Under the pieces are notes generated by a model. The model worked only from the letters and a program-made list of their open reading frames with translations. It searched no databases and was not told the DNA's origin. From positions 63,612,001-63,676,000 of the forward strand of contig OX419757.1 of NCBI GenBank assembly GCA_948567375.1: a DNA stretch of 64,000 nt, in the 5' to 3' direction. The first letter of the stretch is position 1; each line of letters begins with the position of its first letter. The position numbers and the translations under genes are program-made. Of this stretch, positions 43,560 to 54,359 are shown piece by piece. The stretch comes from Lunularia cruciata (lineage: Eukaryota > Streptophyta > Marchantiopsida > Lunulariales > Lunulariaceae).

Positions 43560-46500
43560 TGTGGTGCCCACATTTTTTGTTTTTTTTCAAAATAAAGGAG
43601 AAGAAGTGTATAGAGAAGTTGGATTGCGCCTGTATGGCCGAAGAAGGCGAAGAAAATTGTCTTTGGGATGAAACCCAAAGTAAAGTGACTTTGGGTCATA
43701 AGGCAAACTACTCAGAAATGCCCTATTAGCATACAATACGAAGTAAATTGTCTTTGGATCGAAGGGAGCTCAACCCGAGGCAAAGACAGTCTAACAACCT
43801 TTTGTCGGGGCAAGAAATTCAAGAAGGGGCCGTTTCAAAACTGGCGGCTCATACGCGCGAAGGTTGATTGACAGTGACAAGTGCATGCCGGAGGTGTGAT
43901 TTCTCGGTAGAAACTCGAAGTGACGGAAGACAAAGAAGTGCAACTCTATAAAAATCGAAACTGCAACGATGAAATGTTGAGCAATTTTCCTTCGCCGTCG
44001 AGGAGTTGTCTTGCAGGTGATCGGGGAAAGGGAAATAAAGTTGGACTCGGGTTAGTGCGCAAGGGAGAAGTCGCGAGAGAGAAATCGAGAGATAGTAAGA
44101 AAGCAAAAGAGATGGGAGGAGGGAAGAAAAACTCGAAATTCGTAGTAAATCATGCAATTCGGAGATTAGATGTAGTAGCAAGGATCGAAGTCTTGAGCCG
44201 ACTTCGGATCACCTTTTTGGCATGGAATTGGAACGTAAGTTTTCCAGGATTCATGACAGAAATCATCAAGAGTAAGTGTCTTGATGGTCCCGAGGAAGAA
44301 GGGAAGAGAGGAAATCTGGCTTGCTGGACAGAGTCGGATTGGAGACTCGTACTCGGGAAGGAGGCGGGTTCAGAGCAGGGAGCCACGTTCTTGGGGAAAG
44401 GAGAGATAGCCCAAGAAACACAAGAGGTGAGAGATGTCTTCTCATCGAAGAGAACGAAGAATGGGTACAAAGTTGAGAGCTACAAAGACCTTGTGAAGAG
44501 AGGAATTGTGAGTGCACTGATGGCCATCGTGAAGCCGGAGAGAACCACTTATGTGATGAAACACCAAGCGGTGTTCTTTCACAAGCTATTTGCAGGAGAA
44601 CTGATCAATTGGGCAAGGTGTTTTCACGGGAGAACAAGGCAGATGGTGTGGAATCTGCGAGATAAGTCGCCTCCACACTACATCGTGCCATTTGCAGCAC
44701 ATTTCTACCTCGAGTTGAATTTGCTCAATTTGGCAGAGCGCAATAGAATGGTGTCTCATTTCCATCCTGACTTGAGAAGAGAAGTCGACGCAGAGGAGCA
44801 GCAATACATTCTCCAAATCTGGAGCACGGACGACTACTACGCAAAGACAGGGAAAAATGTGGAGGTCGTGGTAAGTACCCCAACAAAGAAGAGAACATGG
44901 CACGCAAAAGCCGAAGAAAACAAGAAACCTTGGAAGATGCAGAAAAATAACCCGAGGCGAGGAATGGTGGTGATTGAGTCAGAAGATGAAGACTCAGAAG
45001 GCGAGGCCGAGCTCAAGACTGAGGATTCGGAACGTGAGGAGGAACCTGAGCTGACACTGCAGAGCGGAGATACTAGCAGTGACAGTGAAGACGGTGGAGA
45101 AATGACCTCGGCACCAGCGGCTGAAGAATACAAAGAAGAAGTGCAAGCCGAAGTAGAAGTCGAAGACAATGCGGCGCTGGAAGACGAAGTACCGGTGCTT
45201 GAGGAGAAGAAGATCGCAGTATAGTGAGGAGTTTGCTCGAGACGTAGGGAAAAGTGTGAGGCGGGGCCAAGTAAAGTGAACAAAGAGGTAGAAGACAGCA
45301 CGGGTAGTGAGGCATCAATCTCGATACGAAGACTTCAGAGAAGAAGGCGCGTATCAGGAGAACATGAGGAGAAACAAGAAATTACTCCGTGGGAGGAAGG
45401 AGTTGCCAGTGAGGGAGTAGAGTACCTGCAAGAGGTAGTGTGCCCGTTGTTGGTGAAGTTGGAGCAAAAAAAGAAGGAGATGCAGTCAACTTGTCCAGAA
45501 GTAAAGACGGTATTGCAGGTGGTAGCAAGATTAGAAGAGGAGAACTCGGAGTTGAAGAGGAGTATAACCCGAGGTGAGAAGGAGAGAGAAGTACTGCGAG
45601 TAGAAGTAGTAGAGAGAAGTCAGGTAATCGAAGACCTGAAGAGAGAAGTGAGCTATCGAGAGGATCTTGCGAGGAAGAGTGACATCGCAAGGGAGAGACA
45701 GGTAGCGGAGCACGAAATCTTGAAGCAGTAGTTTGCTGATTCAAGAGTAGAGCTTATCCATGCTATGGTGAGGGTAGCATCAAAGGAACAAGAGCTCGAT
45801 CAAGTGATGGAGAGTATGGAGGAGAAGAAGCAACTCTGGCAAAGAGAGTTGTTTGTGCGGTATAGAAAAGAAGAGAGATTATGAGAGTTACTTCGTAATC
45901 AGGAAGAGAAAGTTGTATAGAAGGAGAAAGAGAAGGAAGCGGTGAAGGCCGAGTTCAAGGAAGAGTTGGCAATGTACAGAGAGGAATGGCTTGCAGATCG
46001 GGAACGAGAACAAAAGACAAGATTGGAGCCATTGAAGGAGATAGTCCTCAGAGTGGATGCAATGTTAAGTACAGAAGCCAGCGTTCGAATTGAAGAAGCA
46101 CGACTGCATGAGTTGAAGTTGTTGGTGCAAGAGACGAGGCAAAGACAAGCGAAGGACATGGAGATGAATGCCTTCTTAATCAAACTAAGAACTCGTGTAG
46201 ATAGAAAGGTGTTAGAAGTAGAGGATAACATCTCAATTAGATTAGACTTAGTGAAAATAGAGTTAGAAAAGCTTCGGAAAGATGTTAAGGCAAAACCCGA
46301 AGTAGATAACATAGGAATCCAAATGTCTTCGGAGTTGCCCTCAGAGACATTAGAGAAGAGTGGTTCGAAAGATGAAGAGTTAGATAGATTACCCACTAGT
46401 GCAATTTCAGATCAAGAAAGAGAATTGCTAGATCTGGTCGAAGAAGTAGGAGATGTGAAACCCGAGGAAAATGTAGTAGGAAGTAAGATTACTTCGGGTT

Positions 46501-47337
46501 CAGGTTTCAAAGCCGAGGAAGAAGTAGAAATCGGATCGGATTAGTAACCGATTTGAGATTTGAAGGGGTAGATATGAAGAGGTGCATTGTCATTTTGGAT
46601 CAGCAGGTTAGAACAGTTGTGGTAGAATGGTATAAATGTTAGAACTGTCGATTGCTCACTATATAAGAGTGGCATTTGCAGGAAATTGTTGTTCAGTGCT
46701 CATTATTTCTGAGAATAGATAAAGCAAAGTGCTGTGAAGTAGTGCTTGTTGCTTGAGCTTGATTCCGAGTATCAGCTTTGCAATTGTGTTTGTGAGTGTT
46801 TGGAGAAATTTGAAGTGCAAGTCAGTGTGTTTGTTAGATGTTGGATTCCACAGCCTTGATCTTCATTTTGTGTGTTTGATCCTGAGTGAAGTGCAATCAA
46901 AGCAATGCCTTGACAGATCTGAGAGGAATTGTAGTGTTGGTAGTATTCTGCATTTGTGAGTGTAGTGCAAAGTTGATGTGAAGCAATTTCGATCAAGGAA
47001 GTTGTGCCTTCAGTGGAGGGGTGGAACACAATTCCGAGGTGAAGTTGTTTTGCAGTGAAGTGCCGTTTTCGGGAGAGCTTGAATCATCACAATCAAGATT
47101 GTTTGGAAAGATTTGATGGAGTTGTGATTATGGAGTGTTAATTTGTGACAAGACTGCGAGTCAGTGCTTGTTACTCTCTTCTGGGTGTGGTTTCTACCTG
47201 AGAGATTAAAGACGCAACCAAGAAGAACTACATGTTATTGTTTGACTTTGTATTTGGACATTTCTGACTCGTATCTCTGCGGGAACGAACTTTACTTACC
47301 CGATTACCACAAAAGTGATATTTGCCGGGTTGTCACA
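43560..47337 (+). mobile_element. X2, LTR-like element carrying a long ORF (3778 bp)
   Basis: It begins TGTGGTGCCCACATTTTTT and ends GGGTTGTCACA, with flanks GGTTT and AGTTT (4 of 5 matching). It is inserted in the gag of gypsy D. It shares both ends with X1 and its 3' part with X1 and X3b. No RT, integrase, transposase or internal LTR pair is present. It is larger than X1 because it keeps most of an ORF that X1 has lost. Confidence 0.75.
43920..46544 (+). pseudogene. Unrecognised ORF of X2, about 875 codons with a long coiled coil
   Basis: One frame runs from 43920 to 46544 and is broken by a few stops (TAG-TGA at 45222-45227, TAG at 45729, TGA at about 45882, TAG at about 45918). The N-terminal 320 residues hold a globular-looking part (KRGIVSALMAIVKPERTTYV, FHKLFAGELINWARCFHG, YLELNLLNLAERNRMVSHF). 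A strongly acidic stretch follows (about 44970-45200), then several hundred residues rich in Glu, Lys, Arg and Leu heptads, and an acidic end. I do not recognise the family. A structural or gag-like protein of the element is possible, and so is a captured gene. Confidence 0.6.
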
Positions 47338-48293
47338 AGTTTCACTACCTCCCTCTTTCCCTCTATTGGCTCCCTCATAACCCCTTCTTCCATGGTAAGT
47401 GGAATTTGGGCAATTCTTTTGGATATGGCCTCTTCCTCCACAACCAAAACAATTTCTATCATGAAATTGTTGGCTGGTTGGCCTCCTCTATATGGATAGT
47501 TTCTATAACTCCTCGGCCCTCTCCCTAAATTCTGATCCACCTCTCTCTTCTCCCATAGTTGCACCACATTGATCTTGAGATCCGCAAGTTGTTCTGTGAT
47601 GGTTTGAAGTGGATCTTTTGGTGGAGGTGCAAGAACTGGAGCAACCACTACTTGCGGTGCAACCCTTGCCACCAAAGTATCAGAAGTTCCACCATACTTG
47701 TAGCCTTGAGAAGGATGCACAACCTCCTTCACCACCAAATCACTCTCATCCCCTTCCAAACTCTCCTCCATACGAATTGCGATCTTGATAGCTTCAACCT
47801 TGGAAGAAGGTTTCTCATATCTCACCTTGCTTCTAATTTGTGGTCTCAACCCTCCCACAAAATTCTTGGTGATCATGGCCCCTATGCCAATCATTGTAGT
47901 CTCCACATCATCCCCACCCTTCCTCAACACTTTGCGAAACCTGGACTCTAACTTTTCCACTCTTTCCACATAGACTCTCACTTTCTCTCTTTCTCCTTGC
48001 TTGAGAAATGTAACCTCACTCATCAATCTCTCATAACTCTCATCAGGAAAAAAGTTCTCAATGAGTGTTGAAGTCAAAGTCTCCCAAGACTCCTCTTCCT
48101 CATCTCTCCTTTCTCTCTTTTGGTATTTTGACTCATACCATGTAAGTGCTGCATCCTCAAAGAAATCTGGTAATAATGAGGCCCACTCATTCTTCCTCCT
48201 CTCATTGTTTCCTATGCAAGCTCTCTTGAAGTTTCTCACAAAGGCCTCTACATCTTCTCCATCCTTGCCAAAGAAAACCGGAAGTTTCCCCAT
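47338..48293 (-). pseudogene. Gypsy D gag with zinc knuckle
   Basis: The 329-residue frame contains the retrotransposon-gag domain: AFVRNFKRACIGNNERRKNEWASL, ALTWYESKYQKRE, LIENFFPDESYERLMSEV, VRVYVERVEKLESRF. A zinc knuckle CFGCGGRGHIQKNC (about 47451-47410) reads in a different frame, so there is a frameshift just before it. X2 interrupts the end of the gene. Confidence 0.88.
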
Positions 48294-48517
48294 CTTAACC
48301 TCTCATTATCTTTCTTTCTCTCAATTTTTTTCTTTTCTCTCACTCTATTACTAATAGAGTATATACATGACTAACACCATCTAAGAATAATCCACTCTAG
48401 GGAACACAAAAGGTTCAGGTTGCTCCAAGATTTCTATAGCAACATCAAATCCTAGAGTGCATATTAATCTAACTCTCATGGATAGTTTATCCATAAGTTG
48501 AAAGATTATCTCCATCA

Positions 48518-48840
48518 CTAATCTTGAGAACTAGCTGATGAAGGTGGTGGTATTTCTGTAGCTGTACTAAGACTCTCTCCAAGATCCTTCACCAAAGTCT
48601 CCAAAAGTGCTTTTACTCCACTACACTCATGTCCTTTTGGAAGTCCTTCCACTCCACAAACCTCACACAACTCCTTGGTCTTAGATCTTCTCCCTCCTAA
48701 TCTTGGTGAAGAAGGTCCAACATGCAAACCCAACTCAGTTAAGCCTCTCCTTTCTCTCAATCTCTCGCTCTCAAAGGTCAATGGACATGAACTTGCCTTA
48801 TGTCTCTTCTCTCCACATAGAAAGCACTTAGACTCACTCT
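48518..48840 (-). CDS. Small zinc-binding ORF in the leader of gypsy D
   Basis: Upstream of gag, on the same strand, a short frame reads SKCFLCGEKRHKASSCPLTF (CX2CX4HX4C) and then CEVCGVEGLPKGHEC, with a basic stretch between. The listed open part starts at 48781, but the zinc knuckle lies just before it in the same frame. It could be a nucleocapsid-like extra protein of the element. The start codon is unclear and expression unknown. Confidence 0.5.
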
Positions 48841-49828
48841 TTCCTCCAAGTGGTGTAGGTTTTTGGATCCTCTCAATACTCTCTTCAAATTCTATTGTAA
48901 ACTCTCTTTTTCCTCAAATCCACCCCTACAATCACCTCAAACCCTTGAGGAACCTTGCATAATCTCAATTTCCACTCTTGATGACCCTCCATGTTCCCAA
49001 GATGAATCTAAACACTCAAATATGCTTTTTGTTGCTCTCAAACTCCTCATGCATGGGATCTCCACTCTGCAGAATTGACCCTTCCTCACAATGTCACTCA
49101 AATCTCCCCACAAGTACGTGATAGTCCTCTGAAATTTTTCACAATTGATCACAACTTCAAGGCATCCCTACATGCAAAATTTCAGATCTTTTCATTGAGA
49201 CATTTGGCCTAGACATCTTTCTATTCAGCACACATATTTCAGATTTGGTCTGAAAACCACCCCCCTCATTTCAAAAACTCATAACTCCCTGTGCAAGAAT
49301 GATCTCTCTCTAATTTTTGTGCCAGCAGGTAGGAGACAATGCATTGAATTATCCTGAAAATTTTCAGTATAGTTCAATAAAAATTGAAGAAATGGCAGAC
49401 TCTGTACAAGTTTCCAGAGAGCATGCAGTTGCGGGAGCACTTTACCCTATCAACTTTCAAAAATTCAAGCCCAGTGCGCATAGTAGCTCTCACAATAATT
49501 TCAAGTGTACTAATTGAAAGATAACCCAATCTATTATGTGTAGAAATTTCAAGTCCAGATCTCAAACTTGAGATTTTGCCCAAAATCACCTTAATCCCCA
49601 AAATCTGCAATCCACCTCACACAATCTCTCCAATTCCTCTCATGTGTACAAGATGTACAAAATCACCTCAAAGACATCATAATGAACTAAAGGGTATACA
49701 AATGGATCTTGGTTTTCTAACATAAGTTCAGCCCTCTCCTCTCCTAATGTTCTCTCCAAGTGAGCTCTCACAGCCTCCTTCTGTCTAATGTAGAATTGAA
49801 CGCGGAACATTATCTTGCCTTCAAGAGA
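48841..49828. other. Leader region of gypsy D without a supported gene
   Basis: It lies between the primer-binding site and the zinc-knuckle ORF. Only short frames are present (for example 49873-49640 on the minus strand, which overlaps the LTR edge), none with family motifs. Confidence 0.5.
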
Positions 49829-49851
49829 GGTCCCGGCAACGGAACCAAAAA
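49829..49851 (-). promoter_or_regulatory. Primer-binding site of gypsy D
   Basis: In element sense the LTR end is followed by TTTTTGGTTCCGTTGCCGG, close to the TGGCGCCGTTGCCGG site common in plant Athila/Tat-type elements. The tRNA was not identified with certainty. Confidence 0.6.
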
Positions 49852-50543
49852 TGTGAGCCGGCCTGTCTCTCACTCAGGATGAACCTCTGATGGCTATTAT
49901 GGTAGTGCACCATGGACTAAGAAGGCAAGGAACCCCAACTCCATCATACTCCTCCAAGACTAACACTCCAAGACTCAAGACATTACTCACTAGAGAACTC
50001 AATGAGAGAGAGATAGTTGCAAATGAAAGGATGATGAGTACCTCCTCATCCCTTGTTTATATACTTGTGAAATAGTTACCTACCAAAGTTACTAATTTCC
50101 ATAGTAACTCAAGTTACTAGACTAAAAGTCAAGTAAAGTCAAAAAGTAGAGAGGAATATCCATTCACATGGGCATATTCCCCTAAGCATGTGGTCTTATC
50201 TTGACCCAACCACTAAGTCAAGGATTCCTTCACATGGGCTATCCTTGGACTAAAGAAGAATCCAAAACAAAAAGGCTTGGGGGCCCAAGAGTTCTCAACT
50301 CTTTCCTCAAAGCCAAACACCTAGGAATAATACCAAGTCAACACACTAAAATCCAAAATAGTGGTGCTTATCTTTTCTACTTCCTCTAAAGTAAGGTCCA
50401 CTCTATCTTAGCTATGACTAACTTTAGCTAACCATGACTAATATAGAACCATCCTTTATCTCTATATAAATAATATCTCTTAAGTACTTGTAATACCAAG
50501 CTAAATATTACAATACCACACACATGCACAAATGGGTGTTACA
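49852..50543 (-). repeat. 5' LTR of gypsy element D
   Basis: It starts TGTGAGCCGGCC and ends GGGTGTTACA on the + strand. Its length equals that of the 3' LTR. Confidence 0.93.
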
Positions 50544-51105
50544 GTGCATCTATTCATAAAGCTCCTATGAACTTGGTTCATGGGTGTTCATGGGAGTCAT
50601 GTGGTTTGTTTTCCTCTCTCAACCTTGTATTTTTTAACTAGACCAAGCTTGTTCTTGAGAATCTGTGGCTCATAAGGTGGTGTTATATTGATAGCTTCCC
50701 TGAACCTATTAGCAAACACCTTCCAATGATCCTGACTGACATTGCCTTGGTTACAATGATTAAAATAAGTGTCTTCACACATATCCAAAAAAGCCTCACA
50801 TGACTAGAAATCCATTCCACTTTAGCCTTCTTTGGAACAGAAACACCTATAAACACAATTGACAATAGTAGACATTAATCAACATACTATTATTTTAGAA
50901 TAGTATTGTAATCTACATATGAAATAGTCAAAATCATACCTCTCACAAGAGCATCCTTTGATGATGAATTTTTCTTTTTTGCACCAAGCTTCTTCTTGGA
51001 TAGAGCCTGCAAATCTCTCACCAATGTATTTGGTTCCATAGGTGGAAGAACTCCCGAAACATTCTCATTATGTACAATCTCTTCCATTTTGCTCACAAAA
51101 TTCAA
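50544..51105 (-). pseudogene. Harbinger second ORF, N-terminal (trihelix/SANT-like) part
   Basis: The 51105-50890 stretch includes a Lys-rich segment (KKKLGAKKKNSSSKDA). The 50865-50597 stretch reads KAKVEWISS in one frame, then in another FLDMCEDTYFNHCNQG and WKVFANRFREAIN, as in the DNA-binding partner protein of Harbinger elements. A short intron or decay separates the parts. The frame resumes at 38226 beyond gypsy D. Confidence 0.6.
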
Positions 51106-51734
51106 AAATATAAATAGAAAACTTTAGTTTGACAGAGAAATTTCATCTCAACAATGTCAATGCAATATTAATCTATTGTCTTCAGTTTTAAATCACACAT
51201 GACAAACATTTTATAACCTTCAATTTAAGCTATAGAATAGCCCAACACGTCTAGAAATGAAAAAGTTATGATATATTACATATCTGATCAATCTCAAAGG
51301 TCAAAAATTAGAACCTTGATATGTTTGCTGGAAAGTTGATATGCTTGCTCCCAGGAAAACTGAACCCGCCATAGAATGGGACGTTTGAAAGTTGTGTTGC
51401 CCGTTATATCACCCAACCCATTAACCTAAAAAATATCTTGTTTGAGAGACTCAAACAGAGTTAGAGCTGCTTGACGTATAGGCTCTAGCTGAGGGTTTGA
51501 ACATCAGGCCAACATGACATGCGCATGAGCTCTGGCAGAATTATTACTGTTGTACTTTGTCTTTTAGTGGGCTGCCGGAGCCCAAAAGAGCCATGTGAAT
51601 CACGTAAGAGTCAGGTGGCAACGCTTATGACCAAAAGCTTAATGTACTTACAAATAGTCAGATGGCAACTTTTATGACTAAGAACGTTTTGTATCGTGAG
51701 TCAAATCTTACATTATCAGTCGGATTCTCTTAGC
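51106..51734. other. Right flank of the Harbinger element
   Basis: AT-rich with no gene. TTGTTTGAGAGACTCAAACA near 51440 is a short palindrome. A copy of the repeat seen at 35818-35940 lies at 51612-51712. I could not define Harbinger terminal inverted repeats or a TTA duplication. Confidence 0.4.
51612..51712 (+). repeat. Tandem-like repeat flanking the Harbinger element, right copy
   Basis: GTGGCAACGCTTATGACC and AGATGGCAACTTTTATGACTAAGAACG repeat the left block in the same orientation. Confidence 0.7.
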
Positions 51735-52922
51735 TAGAGTGGGTGTGGCTTGATTGTAAGCAGTGCCCAATTGATGGCAATTTATAGAGTGATAGATCAA
51801 TTATTGATCTGAATTGAGTTGATTTGAGTGGTGTAAACAAATTGATTAGAGAAATGCAGTCAAGGAGAAATTGGGTATAGGAATTGAGAATGTTGGCGGT
51901 ATCTCCAAGACTCATTGAATTGGTACCTCAATTGGAGCTCAAGTTTTCACTAATGTACAAAAGCTTGTTCAATTGATGTAGATTTGGTAGTGAGACAGAC
52001 GGTGTGTGGAAGTGTTGGCCAAACTTTGAGCAAAGAGAAGCAATTTTCAAGCAATGGTTGTGATTTTGAGCTCAAGAGGTGAAAGCAAGATCAATTTGTT
52101 GCGAGTTGGACTCAAAAAGTGAAATTCAATGTGGAGTTGCGAACCCACCCTTGTGAATTTGGAGAAACCTATTTTTTCAATTTGGCTCAAGTGAAGAGTT
52201 AGCAAAGGATTTAGCGGTTAGCCAACTTTAGGGTTTACGTTAGGATTTTGCTAGAGTTTACGTCAAATTTTGGCCAGATTTAAAAGGAGTTTTTCAAGTT
52301 TGGAGGAGTTTCTCTAGATTCAAAGTGGCAAGAAGAAAGGCTTCATTTTGGCATTTAGAGGCTTTGAGACATAAGGCTATGGGCTATGAGAAGCTATGAA
52401 GGCCTAGAAGGGCCAACAAGCCAGCTTGTTGGCATGAGGCTAGCTAGTTTAGAGTAGATCTTGGTCATTGTTTGGCAAAATTTGCCCATCTTGTTAGATT
52501 GTGCGCAATAGGGTTTGAACACTAGATCTTTGGTTCCTAGACTAGAGCCCTAGCCAATTGTTCCACCCTCACTTGTTGTCCTAGTGATTGTACCATTATT
52601 ATCTATACACTTGTAGCTTTGGCTGGGAGAGATAGTTTGATCTCATTCTTGGTGATCTCTAGTAGCTTAGGACATAGATAAAAACTCCTATTATATCAAA
52701 TGCCAAATGGTGATAGAGTCAATCCATTGTTCTTTATGAGATGGAGAGTTTATGCTTAGCTTTTATATGATTGGACCTCCTCCATTCTCTACTTCTTGTT
52801 TGTGCACCATGTTTGTGTGAAGTGCCTTGAACTTAGAGCATTGGTGCTTTGGTGTGCTCTTGGTAGTGAGGCTGGAGTGATGACCAATCAAACTATCTTT
52901 GTTTCTCTTTGGTGAGGCATGA
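51735..52922 (+). mobile_element. Copy 4 of the split-repeat element: 3' half of A1 plus leader (old, truncated)
   Basis: From GAGTGGGTGTGGCTTGATTG to TTGATTA it matches the last 100 bp or so of the A repeat. It then follows the leader of copies B and C, in the opposite orientation to copy C, through the tRNA-like segment to GGTGAGGCATGA at 52922. There X3a is inserted. Divergence is much higher than in copies A-C, so this family has been present for long. The gag and later parts, if kept, lie beyond the window. Confidence 0.8.
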
Positions 52923-52989
52923 TGTGGTACCCACATTTTTTGCTTTTGATTTTTTTATTAGCATTTTTAAAGTAGAAGTAGAGGGTTAG
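52923..52989 (+). mobile_element. X3a, 5' end of an X-family element
   Basis: It begins TGTGGTACCCACATTTTTTGC, the X-family start, within the leader of copy 4. After 67 bp it is interrupted by a second X element. Confidence 0.65.
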
Positions 52990-53528
52990 TGTGGTACACA
53001 CATTTTTCATTTTGGACGAGTTTTGAAGAAGAAGTGTCTTGCTGAAACCAAATTGAAACCAAATGGAGAAGAAATGAGAGGAAATTTGTATTTTGATCAA
53101 GCCCAAAGAAGTCAACTTTGTGTCAAATGAAGATGGACTCAGCCAGGATTGAAAGAGGGCAGACCCAAAGGAGGAATGGAAGTTATAGGTTGAGATTCTT
53201 GCGGGTGCTATATCTCAATGTTCACAAGTCCAAATCAAACGTGCTATATCTTGTTGGAAGCGTCTCGTTTAGGGCTTTCCATTGATACCAAAATCGCAAA
53301 GTTTGGAGGTTTGTATAAGAAGTTACAAGTATTAAAAGTTTTGGGAGTAACTATACAAAGTAGTTTAGTGTCTTCAGACTTCGGGTTGGCATCTTTGGAC
53401 TTCGGACTGACGTCTTTGGACTTTGGACTTCAGACTTTGGTCTTTGGTCTTCGGACTTTGGTCTTTGGACTTCGGACTTCAGGTGTACACAACTTTGGGT
53501 TAGAAGCTTCTTTGACTCAAGATGAAGA
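52990..53528 (+). mobile_element. X3b, X-family element, left part
   Basis: It begins TGTGGTACACACATTTTTC and follows X1 closely (TTGGACGAGTTTTGAAGAAGAAG). Copy C then interrupts it after AAGA. It resumes at 63375. A degenerate CTTTGGACTTCGGACT minisatellite lies at 53380-53490. Confidence 0.75.
53380..53490. repeat. Degenerate minisatellite in X3b
   Basis: About eight units related to ACTTTGGTCTTCGG or CTTTGGACTTCGGA stand head to tail. X1 has only one or two related units at 20945-20990. Confidence 0.75.
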
Positions 53529-53634
53529 TGTCGTGCGTATATACATCGCTACACAACATACATCGCTGTCAACATCATACACTATAAAAGCACAACTCAC
53601 ACATAAGTCATACATAGACTCTAAAGTGCCACAA
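53529..53634 (-). repeat. B2 repeat of copy C (106 bp), 3' end of the element
   Basis: It starts TGTCGTGCG directly after the AAGA duplication and ends GTGCCACAA next to A2. It is nearly identical to B1 at 54086-54191. Confidence 0.93.
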
Positions 53635-54083
53635 TAATCAGATTGCTTAACATTCTCAACTCAACTCAACTCAGATCAGTACTTGATCTGTCACTCTATA
53701 AACTGCCAACAACTGGGCACTGATTACAGTCAAGCCACACCCACTCAAGCATAGAGAATCCAAGTGACGCTCGCCGGCCTCTGTCCACCATAGCCAGGAA
53801 CTCGAAGGCTCAACATCAGAGAAGTGAGCTCTCTGGAGCTCACTTCAAAACTATACCCCCTGGACTCGAGCTAGCCCTGAAACCCTAATGGTCCCGCTGA
53901 CGGCACACCCGACGGTGCAAATGGTGCAAAGTGACGGTGGGCCCCACCGTGAAGTCAGTACCCCGAACACGAAATCTAACCATCGGAAAGTAGTCCCTGA
54001 GAAACTGCTAGAATAACTCTAACTACCATCACTGGAACTCCAGTGTCCGAGCATCTAGATGCGGAACTACAAATGGCGTGACA
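53635..54083 (-). repeat. A2 repeat of copy C (449 bp)
   Basis: It spans TAATCAGATTGC to GGCGTGACA. It differs from A1 (62926-63374) at only a dozen or so sites by eye, which points to a recent insertion. Confidence 0.93.
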
Positions 54084-54085
54084 GC

Positions 54086-54191
54086 TGTCGTGCGTATATA
54101 CATCGCTACACAACATACATCACTGTCAACATCATACACTATAAAAGCACAACTCACACATAAGTCATACATAGACTCTAAAGTGCCACAA
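54086..54191 (-). repeat. B1 repeat of copy C (106 bp)
   Basis: It follows A2 after GC, forming the palindrome-like GCGTGACAGCTGTCGTGC. The polypurine tract (complement of TCGCCCCCCTAGC, 54192-54204) abuts its other end. Confidence 0.93.
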
Positions 54192-54245
54192 TCGCCCCCC
54201 TAGCTGGCGGTTAGGTCCCTCTAACTCCAGATAGCCATCTACTCT

Positions 54246-54337
54246 AAGTATATGGTATACCCTCTAATGGGCAAAGATCAGGAGGCCGGGTGCTATGGAG
54301 CCCCATTGTTAGTCGCCTGTCTGCAATCTATACCATA
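54246..54337 (-). promoter_or_regulatory. Conserved 3' UTR inverted repeat (copy C)
   Basis: TATATGGTATA and TATACCATATA, 11 of 11 complementary, enclose about 70 nt. It is the same element as in copies A and B. Confidence 0.5.
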
Positions 54338-54359
54338 TAAAGAATGAACTAGCTATAGG

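Larger units (their letters stand above)
38227..50543 (-). mobile_element. Gypsy element D (Ty3/gypsy) with 692-bp LTRs, carrying two later insertions
   Basis: Two nearly identical 692-bp LTRs (38227-38918 and 49852-50543) with TG...CA ends bound a minus-strand gag-PR-RT-RH-INT element. A polypurine tract (complement of TTTACCCCCGGAC, 38919) abuts the left LTR. A primer-binding-like TTTTTGGTTCCGTTGCCGG abuts the right LTR. The element lies in the Harbinger second ORF. The flanks TGCAC and ACACA are not a clean duplication. It was later hit by a solo LTR (40637-41375) and by X2 (43560-47337). Confidence 0.92.

Noticed and set aside
53380-53490. CRISPR array or ordered spacer-repeat structure
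   Set aside because: The units are short, degenerate and head to tail without unique spacers; it is a minisatellite.
53635-54083. Ordinary LTR retrotransposon with A as a normal 450-bp LTR
   Set aside because: With A2 as the boundary the flanks (GTGCCACAA and AAGATGAC in copy C) do not form a duplication, and the polypurine tract abuts B1 instead of A2.
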